DNA of 40,000 bases from Botryococcus braunii (taxonomy: Eukaryota > Chlorophyta > Trebouxiophyceae). Shown one piece after another: positions 22,760 through 31,900 of this stretch. The notes under the pieces are model-generated. The model saw only the letters and a program-made list of their open reading frames with translations. It was not told the DNA's origin and made no database searches. Position 1 is the stretch's first letter. The number at the start of each line of letters is the position of its first letter. The DNA is taken from contig KV908391.1 in assembly GCA_002005505.1 (NCBI GenBank), positions 530,331 to 570,330 on the forward strand. The letters run 5' to 3'. The position numbers were made by a program, and so were the translations under genes.

Positions 22760-23998
22760 CTAATCTTGTTTAGGGCCCTTGCCCTTCCCTTTCCCTTTCC
22801 AATGTTTTCCCTTGTTAAATCCCTTAGGCCCAATGTGTGAGGGAGGTGAAACACCTTGCAGTGGTGCTGCCACTGGTTGATTGTTTCCTTGCCTCGGATA
22901 GAATCCAGGCTGAAAATTTGATGGGGTGTGCCCACTAGCTTGAGCTTTGGCAGCTAGATATTGCTTTTTAGCAACACACTGCCATGACTCGTGGCCTAGT
23001 TTATGACAAAAATAGCATTCCCTATCCTTTGGAATAGAGGTTCTAGAATCAATTTTTCTCCCGGACCCAAAAGGGGGTGCTCCCACCAAACCCAAGGAAG
23101 GTGGTGCAGGGGGCTGTTGTTCCACCACTCCTGCTGCCACTTGAGGTGTCTGGGTGTAGACCCTCTTCCTCTTGGGTCCCTGTGCATCCACATATGTGCT
23201 TTTGAGACTTGCCTCATATTTAACAACATAAGTGCAAATGTCTTCCAGATCAGTGAAAGGACTGCCTGTTGCAGGGTTCACAGTGCATGCAAGTTTGAGA
23301 GGAGTATTAAGACCCTTGGTAAAAAGATGTAACTGGTCTTGCATGGCTATTTGATAGTCAACCTCTACATCTGCTAAGAGAGACATAAATCTTTCAATAT
23401 ATCTCTCGACAGTCTCATTTCCTTGAAAGACTTTGTCTAATTTTGCCCTGGCAATGGCCACTGTGTCTGTGGAATCATATCTTTTAACCATAAAAGTTTT
23501 AAAATCCTTCCATTCCAATGTATGCTCATGTATCCCTTCCTTTTCTAGTTTCCTTACATGTGTGTCCCAAACTTTTGTGGGTCTTTCTTCCATCAATTGC
23601 ACTCCCAAGGCCACCCACTTTCCTGCAGGCACATTGGTTAGTTTTGCATAGCCTTCCAACTTCCTTGCAAAATAGCAAAAAGATCCCCTCTTTCCCGAAA
23701 ACAAAGAAGGAGGAGTTGCTCTTACTTGTCCACTAGGGCGAGGAGTCTCCTCCACCCCATCCCCTCCAACTTGCCTTTCGGCAAGAAGCTTTTCTTTAAA
23801 TTCCAAAAATAACTGCTCCTTTATTTTATTGGTCAACTTGATCTTCTTTGTCTTTGGTGTGGACGGAGCGGGCGACGGATCGCGAGATGCCCCCTCCATC
23901 AAGTCCTCTACCAGCTCCCCTGAGCTTTCCAACGCTTCCAAAAATTCTCTTTCTTCCGAAGAAAGGTTTTTAAACTTCCCAGAAGAGGGCGGTGACAT
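22760..23998 (-). CDS. gag: Element C1 gag (412 aa, intact)
   Basis: Structural protein forming the particle in which the RNA is reverse transcribed. It begins MSPPSSGKF at the first ATG of the leader. An acidic N-terminal region (about 10-45) and a Lys-rich stretch precede the retrotransposon gag/capsid-type domain (about 95-265, including the VERYIERF segment). Then come a KRKR basic patch, a Pro-rich linker, a CX2CX4HX4C knuckle (Cys328, Cys331, His336, Cys341) and a Gly-Lys-rich tail (KGKGKGKG). It ends with TAG two bases before pol's ATG. It differs from E gag at a handful of residues, such as KEKLL for KEQLL and EETPRP for EGTPPP. Confidence 0.95.
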   Translation of the reverse strand: MSPPSSGKFKNLSSEEREFLEALESSGELVEDLMEGASRDPSPAPSTPKTKKIKLTNKIKEQLFLEFKEKLLAERQVGGDGVEETPRPSGQVRATPPSLFSGKRGSFCYFARKLEGYAKLTNVPAGKWVALGVQLMEERPTKVWDTHVRKLEKEGIHEHTLEWKDFKTFMVKRYDSTDTVAIARAKLDKVFQGNETVERYIERFMSLLADVEVDYQIAMQDQLHLFTKGLNTPLKLACTVNPATGSPFTDLEDICTYVVKYEASLKSTYVDAQGPKRKRVYTQTPQVAAGVVEQQPPAPPSLGLVGAPPFGSGRKIDSRTSIPKDRECYFCHKLGHESWQCVAKKQYLAAKAQASGHTPSNFQPGFYPRQGNNQPVAAPLQGVSPPSHIGPKGFNKGKHWKGKGKGKGPKQD

Positions 23999-24100
23999 CT
24001 ACGGCCCACATATGAGAGTTAGGACCTTCCATCGAACGATCTCCCTCCTACGACTTTCCTCCTTCCACCACGCGAAAGACTTGCAGAGAACAATTCGGCA

Positions 24101-24114
24101 TCTCGCCGATACCA
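24101..24114 (-). other. Element C1 primer-binding site
   Basis: On the minus strand reads TGGTATCGGCGAGA, starting two bases inside the 5' LTR. It is identical to the sites in E and D. Confidence 0.75.
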
Positions 24115-24116
24115 GA

Positions 24117-24594
24117 TGTCGTAGAATGCACAAGTTAGGGAGAATTTCCAAGTTGTGAGAGAGAGAGAGAGACAAGGCCGGATGGCCGACAAGTTGGACG
24201 CTCTTTCCAATTACAAGTAACCCCCACCTCACGGAGCTTCCACTCCCTACTTGTGGTCTACTAAGCTTCCAAATTACCTGAGTGCGTGTCTTCCCGTGGC
24301 TTACGTCTCTATCCGTTCCTTCCCGTGGTTCGTGATCGTGTGTTCACGTTCCTCCAATGGTAGCGCACTAGTCCACCAAACCTCTACAATAGTATCTAGA
24401 AAATATCCTAGAATCCTACTATGAGAGTAACGTCCATAACTATCCAATGGAATTCGACGGCTAGGAAGCCAAGGCTAGACGCTAGGCACGTGCGTACTCG
24501 CGTTGCTCGTACGACATGTGCGCCACATGTGCGCCTAGGCTAGGGGGTAAGGGAAATGTCCAGAAATGCCGGGAAATCCCTACATTCCATCACA
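24117..24594 (-). repeat. Element C1 5' LTR (478 bp)
   Basis: Identical by eye to 17189-17666 in the same orientation. It is followed on the plus strand by GTTAT, the duplicated target within E's LTR. Confidence 0.95.
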
Positions 24595-24599
24595 GTTAT

Positions 24600-24918
24600 G
24601 GACGTTACTCTCATAGTAGGATTCTAAGATATTTTCTAGATACTATTGTAGAGGTTTGGTGGACTAGTGCGCTACCATTGGAGGAACGTGAACACACGAT
24701 CACGAACCACGGGAAGGAACGGATAGAGACGTAAGCCACGGGAAGACACGCACTCAGGTAATCTGGAAGCTTAGTAGACCACAAGTAGGGAGTGGAAGCT
24801 CCGTGAGGTGGGGGTTACTTGTAATTGGAAAGAGCGTCCAACTTGTCGGCCATCCGGCCTTGTCTCTCTCTCTCTCTCACAACTTGGAAATTCTCTCTAA
24901 CTTGTGCATTCTACGACA
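24600..24918 (+). repeat. Element E 5' LTR, last 319 bases
   Basis: Continues the LTR begun at 17030 (159+319=478) and matches 38320-38638 without visible difference. 24595-24599 is the second copy of the GTTAT duplication. It ends CTACGACA. Confidence 0.95.
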
Positions 24919-24920
24919 TC

Positions 24921-24934
24921 TGGTATCGGCGAGA
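24921..24934 (+). other. Element E primer-binding site
   Basis: TGGTATCGGCGAGA, two bases inside the 5' LTR, complementary to a tRNA 3' end of the form UCUCGCCGAUA-CCA. Confidence 0.75.
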
Positions 24935-25036
24935 TGCCGAATTGTTCTCTGCAAGTCTTTCGCGTGGTGGAAGGAGGAAAGTCGTAGGAGGGAGATCGTT
25001 CGATGGAAGGTCCTAACTCTCATATGTGGGCCGTAG

Positions 25037-26275
25037 ATGTCACCGCCCTCTTCTGGGAAGTTTAAAAACCTTTCTTCGGAAGAAAGAGAATTTTTGGAAG
25101 CGTTGGAAAGCTCAGGGGAGCTGGTTGAGGACTTGATGGAGGGGGCATCTCGCGATCCGTCGCCCGCTCCGTCCACACCAAAGACAAAGAAGATCAAGTT
25201 AACCAATAAAATAAAGGAGCAGTTATTTTTGGAATTTAAGGAACAGCTTCTTGCCGAAAGGCAAGTTGGAGGGGATGGGGTGGAGGGGACTCCTCCCCCT
25301 AGTGGACAAGTAAGAGCAACTCCTCCTTCTTTGTTTTCGGGAAAGAGGGGATCTTTTTGCTATTTTGCAAGGAAGTTGGAAGGCTATGCAAAACTAACCA
25401 ATGTGCCTGCAGGAAAGTGGGTGGCCTTGGGAGTGCAATTGATGGAAGAAAGACCTACAAAAGTTTGGGACACACATGTAAGGAAACTAGAAAAGGAAGG
25501 GATACATGAGCATACATTGGAATGGAAGGATTTTAAAACTTTTATGGTTAAAAGATATGATTCCACAGACACAGTGGCCATTGCCAGGGCAAAATTAGAC
25601 AAAGTCTTTCAAGGAAATGAGACTGTCGAGAGATATATTGAAAGATTTATGTCTCTCTTAGCAGATGTAGAGGTTGACTATCAAATAGCCATGCAAGACC
25701 AGTTACATCTTTTTACCAAGGATCTTAATACTCTTCTCAAACTTGCATGCACTGTGAACCCTGCAACAGGCAGTCCTTTCACTGATCTGGAAGACATTTG
25801 CACTTATGTTGTTAAATATGAGGCAAGTCTCAAAAGCACATATGTGGATGCACAGGGACCCAAGAGGAAGAGGGTCTACACCCAGACACCTCAAGTGGCA
25901 GCAGGAGTGGTGGAACAACAGCCCCCTGCACCACCTTCCTTGGGTTTGGTGGGAGCACCCCCTTTTGGGTCCGGGAGAAAAATTGATTCCAGAACCTCTA
26001 TTCCAAAGGATAGGGAATGCTATTTTTGTCATAAACTAGGCCACGAGTCATGGCAGTGTGTTGCTAAAAAGCAATATCTAGCTGCCAAAGCTCAAGCTAG
26101 TGGGCACACCCCATCAAATTTTCAGCCTGGATTCTATCCGAGGCAAGGAAACAATCAACCAGTGGCAGCACCACTGCAAGGTGTTTCACCTCCCTCACAC
26201 ATTGGGCCTAAGGGATTTAACAAGGGAAAACATTGGAAAGGGAAAGGGAAGGGCAAGGGCCCGAAACAAGATTAA
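25037..26275 (+). CDS. gag: Element E gag (412 aa, open)
   Basis: Same architecture and length as C1 gag: capsid-type domain in the middle, CX2CX4HX4C knuckle (Cys328, Cys331, His336, Cys341) and a Gly-Lys tail. A TAG immediately precedes the ATG in the same frame, so translation cannot extend upstream. It ends TAA at 26273-26275, two bases before pol's ATG at 26278. Substitutions relative to C1 include KDLNTLL for KGLNTPL. The protein could be functional and could support particles for other family 3 RNAs even though E's own pol is broken. Confidence 0.93.
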   Translation: MSPPSSGKFKNLSSEEREFLEALESSGELVEDLMEGASRDPSPAPSTPKTKKIKLTNKIKEQLFLEFKEQLLAERQVGGDGVEGTPPPSGQVRATPPSLFSGKRGSFCYFARKLEGYAKLTNVPAGKWVALGVQLMEERPTKVWDTHVRKLEKEGIHEHTLEWKDFKTFMVKRYDSTDTVAIARAKLDKVFQGNETVERYIERFMSLLADVEVDYQIAMQDQLHLFTKDLNTLLKLACTVNPATGSPFTDLEDICTYVVKYEASLKSTYVDAQGPKRKRVYTQTPQVAAGVVEQQPPAPPSLGLVGAPPFGSGRKIDSRTSIPKDRECYFCHKLGHESWQCVAKKQYLAAKAQASGHTPSNFQPGFYPRQGNNQPVAAPLQGVSPPSHIGPKGFNKGKHWKGKGKGKGPKQD

Positions 26276-26277
26276 CC

Positions 26278-27701
26278 ATGAATGAAATTTGTTTTTCATA
26301 TTTAACTTTTCTTGTTCAGAAGTCCTTGGGAAGTTGGAATACACCTCTGATTGTTCCTGGCAAACACAAAGCTGAGACTTGTATTGAATCTTTTCTTGCT
26401 GAACGAAAAGAAAATTCACAAGTCAGTGCATGCTTTGTGATAGGCCAGAAGGTGTGGAAAAGTAGGAGTTTCTTTTTGCGGTTACGCTCTCCCGCAAACC
26501 TGAAAGTTCTTGCTAGGGGCGCAAAAGGGGAATGCTTTTCTTTTCAAGGGCAGCAATGTACATTTCCTTTTTCCTTTGTTTTAGCTTATGCAGCACCCAA
26601 AGCATCTTGTCAGTTGGGTTCAACGTCAAGTGCTGCACCTCTTAACCTCACATTTCCTGTCATGACAAGGGGACAACAATGTAAAGCTTTAATGGACACC
26701 GGGGCCACACACTCTTTTGTCCGGGAAAAGTTTTGCAAGGTTTGAGGTATAACAAGAGGACTTCACCCGTCACACTTGCTGATGGGACAGTAACACACAC
26801 AAATGGGAAAGTGGATTTGAGTGTCCGGTTTGCTCCATCTATCATTACGAGACACTCCTTTCTTGTGTGTGACTCAATAATGGAAGGAATTGACATTATT
26901 TTGGGACAGGATTGGCTAGCACCACGACATGCTAATGTTAATGTGAGAGCTGGCAAGGCTCATATTAGACACAATAACAAATGGGTCTTGTTAAACAAAC
27001 ATGGAAAAGGCTTGGGAAAGAAGTTGGGATGGGGAATCAAATTAGGAAACACCAGGAAAGGGAAACGGGATCATTGGAAAACCTGCTTGTTCAATGTCAT
27101 GGCCAAGGATGAACATGTTGGTTGGGATGAACAGGAAGAGATGCCACCTTTGGTGGATATGGACGACCCCTCGACGGAGTCATCCGGGACTTCCTTACAC
27201 AACTCTGCGCCGGGGGATACCTCGGGCACGGCCCCGGATATGGAGAGTTGCCTAGAAGTGGAGAAGGAAGTGGAAGAGGAAGAGGAAAGGGAAGAGGAAA
27301 AGGAAGAGGAAGAGGGAGAATCCGAGGTCACCACGGGTAAGCCTTCGGACCCTCTAGAGGAAATTTGTGCTAAAAAGCCTGAGCGGCTAGCACACTTGCT
27401 CCGGGAGTACAAGGACATTTTTCCAAATGGGCTACCAGGACTACCCCCACACCGACAAGTCTATCACACTATTAATGTGCAGGAAGGAATAACTCCTCCA
27501 AACCGTCCTGCTTACCGCTTGTCCGTGGAAGAAACTGAGGAATATGAGCGAACTGTAGATGAACTACTTTCTAAGGGACACATACGCCCCTCATGTTCAC
27601 CATATGCTTCACCGGTCTTGTTTGTGAGGAAGAAGGAGGGCACATACCGAATGGTTATAGACTACAGGGCATTAAATAAAATCACCATTCATGATAGGTA
27701 C
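26278..27701 (+). pseudogene. pol: Element E pol, 5' part (1-bp deletion)
   Basis: Starts MNEICFSYL at 26278. Compared with C1, one A is missing from a five-A run at about 26726-26729, straight after the protease motif [12 protein letters not shown], giving a stop at 26743-26745. The original frame resumes from about 26733 and carries the rest of the protease, the acidic linker and the start of reverse transcriptase as far as HDRY, where element D begins. The TSD GGTAC is at 27697-27701. A homopolymer deletion of this sort may be biological or a sequencing error. Confidence 0.92.
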
Positions 27702-28000
27702 TGTAACAGGAATAGTCGCGTGTTATAGGAAAATGACCGGACCACGAGGATTTGGACCTCCATAAAGGTCCCTTCGTGAGTTATGTTCCTCCACGCCAAG
27801 AAGTGGCTACTTCACGCGCCAAGGGAGTGACCCCTTACTTGACAAGGCGCATTGGCGATGGAGACAGGGACACACTTACAACAGGATAGAATAAGGCTTT
27901 GGCAGAGGAAGGACCGGGCCGGACTGGACGGGTACTGAGGTGGAGCCCAAACAACTTGTAACCATTGTTTTCGCATCCTTTGGCCGTTTCTACTGTATCA
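27702..28000 (+). repeat. Element D 5' LTR (299 bp)
   Basis: TGTAACAGGAATAG to CTACTGTATCA. It looks identical to 33726-34024. Confidence 0.96.
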
Positions 28001-28001
28001 C

Positions 28002-28016
28002 TGGTATCGGCGAGAG
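28002..28016 (+). other. Element D primer-binding site
   Basis: TGGTATCGGCGAGAG one base after the LTR, same core as in families 2 and 3. Confidence 0.75.
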
Positions 28017-28216
28017 GGGCCAAATTTTGAGCTCCTCTCGTTGAAAAAATTTCCCAAAGAAGTTTTTCAGAGAATTCTATAGATTCGGATTGGGTTAGTT
28101 GTGGTGTGTGTGGCGCTTTTAGGGGCCTACGACTCGGGTCACCGAGTTTAGGGCCCCCACCCGGACTTTCTCGATTTCCTGTGTCACCGAGCCTCGCCAG
28201 CACTGACAGCTCAGAA

Positions 28217-28999
28217 ATGGCTAGACGACAAGTCGAAGAGCTGCAGGCTGCTTTGGCCGAGGCCGAGGGGCGTGAAGCGGCAATGGCTGCCGAACTGGCT
28301 GAGTTACGACAACAGGCAGAAAACGCTGAAGTTGCGGCTCAAAACCCCGCGAACCCACAGGCAAAGAGACTGAGAACCGGCCCCGGGGCCCCTAACTCAA
28401 GCATTGCAACCGCCACCGTTGGCCCAGCACCGCACGTTGCTGGCGTCGGACAGGACTGGACAATCCCCTACTACAGTCATGAATTTGGGATGATGGCAGC
28501 TGCACCGATGGTGGCAGCGCCAATCCAGATGGCCCATGGTTACCCTGCGCCGCTCGCCACGGTCGCCGCGATCCAAGGCGCGACTCCTTATCCCCGCAGG
28601 GATGGTTTACCTCCCGAGTATCGGAGGGACACTAGAGTTGCCTTTCCCCTCAACAGAAGCTGTTACGCGTGCAATACCCCTGGCCATGAATCTTGGTTTT
28701 GCCCACTCAAAAAACTTAGAGAGGACCCTAACGCCTATCTTAATCAACAACAGTGGGACATCTTGCAACACATTGTGAAGGCCAGACAGGAGGTAAACCA
28801 GCCTGCTCCACCAATTCCAGGTCTGGCTGGTGATTTGCTGCGGCGACGGGTAGGAGGGGGCCACAACAACTTTAGGTCCCTCGGTGTGGGAGCAGCCCCT
28901 ATGCAAGGGTGGACAGCACAGGGTGGGGCCGGACGGGGACGGAGAATCAGAGGACGGGGCCGTGGACGGGGCCGGGCAAGGGGACGCGGTAGGCCATGA
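28217..28999 (+). CDS. gag: Element D gag, lacking the capsid-type domain (260 aa)
   Basis: Start chosen at the first ATG of the leader (MARRQVEEL), aligned with element A's MARREL. It has an alpha-helical, Glu/Ala-rich coiled-coil-like N terminus (about 1-45), then passes directly to AKRLRTG, which aligns with A's GKRQRLG about 180 residues further on. The whole retrotransposon gag/capsid-type region present in A (nt about 8173-8727) is missing without loss of frame. The remaining parts are an Ala/Pro/Met-rich linker, a CX2CX4HX4C knuckle (Cys149, Cys152, His157, Cys162) and an Arg-Gly-rich tail. It could still bind RNA but probably cannot form a shell alone. The TGA stop overlaps pol's ATG (ATGA, 28996-28999). 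Confidence 0.88.
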   Translation: MARRQVEELQAALAEAEGREAAMAAELAELRQQAENAEVAAQNPANPQAKRLRTGPGAPNSSIATATVGPAPHVAGVGQDWTIPYYSHEFGMMAAAPMVAAPIQMAHGYPAPLATVAAIQGATPYPRRDGLPPEYRRDTRVAFPLNRSCYACNTPGHESWFCPLKKLREDPNAYLNQQQWDILQHIVKARQEVNQPAPPIPGLAGDLLRRRVGGGHNNFRSLGVGAAPMQGWTAQGGAGRGRRIRGRGRGRGRARGRGRP

Positions 29000-31900
29000 G
29001 TGGAGTTAGAGAAGGAAACCTCCACACTTTTGTTCCTTGGGAATCTTTTCATTCTTCTATCGAGCAACGTTGTTCTGAGTTTTTGCATTGTTCTTTTTCT
29101 AGAGGCCCCTTTGACAATACCCTACCCGATGGAACGTCTAAACCGACATTTGTTGCAGTACCTATAGGTAAAGCGGAGGACACCTTATCCACTTTCGCTC
29201 GTGAGCAACAAGCAAATAAACATTTAAGTGCTTGTTTTCTAATGGGTAGTAAAGTGGCGAAATCCAAGGCAGTGTACCCATGGCTAAAAGGCATGAGAGT
29301 TATCCTGCAAGGTACCAAGGGACCTGATGTCCCCTACTCCTATGTAGTTTACCATGCCGGACCCAAATTTAGCGTATCTTTTGCTCAAGCTTTTTCAAAT
29401 AGGCATTTAGCAATGCTTTTTCATGTTAACTGTACTGGTGTGAAGGGCGTCGCTTTAGTCGATACCGGGGCGACGCACTCGTTCGTCAGACAAGACTTCC
29501 TAGCTACTCTCGGAGTGAGGCTGTCAAAGAAGTGTGTGGATGTCCAGCTGGCAGATGGACAGACCATGCGCTCGGCGGGGACAGCTAAGCTCAGGGTGCA
29601 CTTATCTCAAACATATGTGGAACAGAGGGATTTCATTGTCTGCGAAACTCTGTTGGATGGGGTGGACTTAATCCTTGGTGAGGATTTTCTGAAAGAAAGA
29701 AAAGCGTTAATTGACTACTATCATGGCGCAGTTCATCTTAAACCGCCTCATTCCTCACACTACATTACACTCCTCAATCCGCTGCCCCCTAGTGAAAGAG
29801 GTACCTTACCGGCGCAAAAAGTAAATGTTATAAGTGAGGGTCAAGCTAGGCGGGCTATGCGAAAGGGTTGTCCAGGGTTTTGGGGGGTTGTGCGAGAGGC
29901 AAGGAGTGGACAGGACTCAGTTTGTGCAACACACTATCTCCATAGGGTTGCAGTGGCAACTACAGAGGGGGATAATCCTTGGGACGAAGACAGCGGAGCC
30001 ACCGGCCTAAATTTAAACGAAAACTCCCGGCGTGTTATTGAGGGTATGACTGACAAGCCCCAAGACTTGAAGCAATTGTTGTTAGAGTTTTTGGATGTTT
30101 TTCCAGAGAAATTGCCAGATTTACCTCCAGACAGGGGCATCTTGCACACTATACCTATGACACCCGGCCATACGCCGCCCTGTCGCCCCACTTATAGGTT
30201 GGCTGAACCAGAAGTGGCGGAGTGTCGGAGGCAGGTTGAGGAATTACTAGCACAGGGTTTCATCAGGCCGAGTGCATCACCGTATGGTAGCCCCATATTG
30301 TTTGTGAGAAAGAAAGACGGAACATTCCGAATGGTTATAGATTACAGGGCAGTTAATAACTTAACAAGGAAGGACAAATATCCGTTGCCACGGATAGACG
30401 ATCTTCTGGACAAGCTGCAGGGTTCAAAGTTCTTTACCTCTTTTGATCTCTTGTCAGGTTACCATCAAGTGCGATTACATGAATCCGATGTTCCCAAAAC
30501 CGCCTTTAGAACACCCTTAGGTTCATTTGAATTTTTGGTGCTTCCTTTTGGTCTCACGAATGCTCCCTCCACGTTTCAGAGACTGATGAACAGTGTGTTT
30601 CATGATTTTATTCGAGAGGGTTTTGTTGTGGTTTACCTAGATGATTTGTTGGTATACAGCAAGTCCAGGGAACAGCACTTAGAGCACTTAACTCGCATCC
30701 TTACTCGGCTGAGAGAGGAAAAACTTTATGCAAAATTATCCAAGTGTGAGTTTTTTGCTGACGAGTTGCGCTATTTGGGACATGTCGTGGGGCGCGACGG
30801 CATCAAAGTTGACCCTGCCAAAGTTCGGACTATTGTGGACTGGCCAACACCCACGGGGAGCACGCACGTACGACAATTCTTGGGACTAGCCAACTACTTC
30901 CGCAAGTTCGTCCCGGGTTACAGTACGCTCGCGGCCCCCTTAACCCGGCTCACTGGCAAAGTTCCTTGGACGTGGGGAGAAGCTGAAGAGCACGCGTTTC
31001 AAAGTTTAAAAGAAACTTTGTCCAATGCTCCTGTACTAGCACTCCCAGACAGTAGCAAGCCTTTCAAAGTGATCTCAGATGCCAGTGACTATGGGGTGGG
31101 TGCAGTACTATTGCAAGAAGGTAGACCTGTAGCATACTTCAGTAAAAAGCTTAGTAATGCCGAACGCAATTATTCCACAACTGAGAAAGAGCTTGCAGGT
31201 GTGTTGTATGCCCTCAAGGAGTGGAGGTGTTACTTATTAGGGCAAACTTTCACAGTTGTTACGGACCATCGCGCGAATAGTTTTTTGCAAACCCAAACCC
31301 TACTCTCACCCAGACGGGCGCGCTGGGCGGAGTTTCTACAGTTATTCGACATCCAATGGGAATATGCGCCGGGATCCACTAACCCTGCTGACCCATTGTC
31401 TAGGAGTCCTCACTTAGCCGGGGCCCACGTCCGAGCCCTAGCTCGGGCCCAGGCTGGGGTTCAGGCGTCGGTTCAGGCTAGGGCAGGGCCCCTGGGGGAG
31501 CACTCTCCCCCTGTCGGAGTAGGAGCGATGGGGGTTGGGGAGGCTGCAGACTCCACCACCCTACCCACGTCGATGGACGGGTTGAGGGGATGGGGAAGGG
31601 TTTTAAGTGAGGCATATGAGATAGATGATTGGCTCCATCGTAAACAAAATCGCCGCAAGTTAAGCTTCCATAGTGGCTTGTGGAAGCGCGGTGCGCGCAT
31701 TTACGTTCCCTCCCACCATATGAGTTCTGACGGTGTCGAACGTAACCTTCGTAGAGAAATCCTGGAAAATTTGCATGGACCACCTATAGTTGGTCATCCA
31801 GGCAGGGACAGGACCCTCGAATTAGTTCAACGTTCCTGGTGGTGGCCAGGGATGGCCGCAGATGTGGCTGACTTTGTGGCCCAATGTGACTCGTGTCAGC

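Larger units (their letters stand above)
17189..24594 (-). mobile_element. Element C1: intact-looking Ty3/gypsy chromovirus, family 3
   Basis: A 7406-bp element with identical-looking 478-bp LTRs, GTTAT duplications (17184-17188 and 24595-24599), a primer-binding site, open gag (412 residues) and open pol (1386 residues). It inserted in reverse into the 5' LTR of its relative E. No defect was seen, so it is the best candidate for an active autonomous element in the window. Confidence 0.96.

Noticed and set aside
24921..24934. tRNA gene remnant
   Set aside because: Only the acceptor-end complement is present, at the exact primer-binding position; no cloverleaf.
24803..25036. Frame in E's LTR/leader that ends in TAG just before gag's ATG (also in C1, 23999-24232)
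   Set aside because: It contains no ATG and begins only at GTG; the frame passes through the LTR and primer-binding site. Its retention reflects recent copying of the element.
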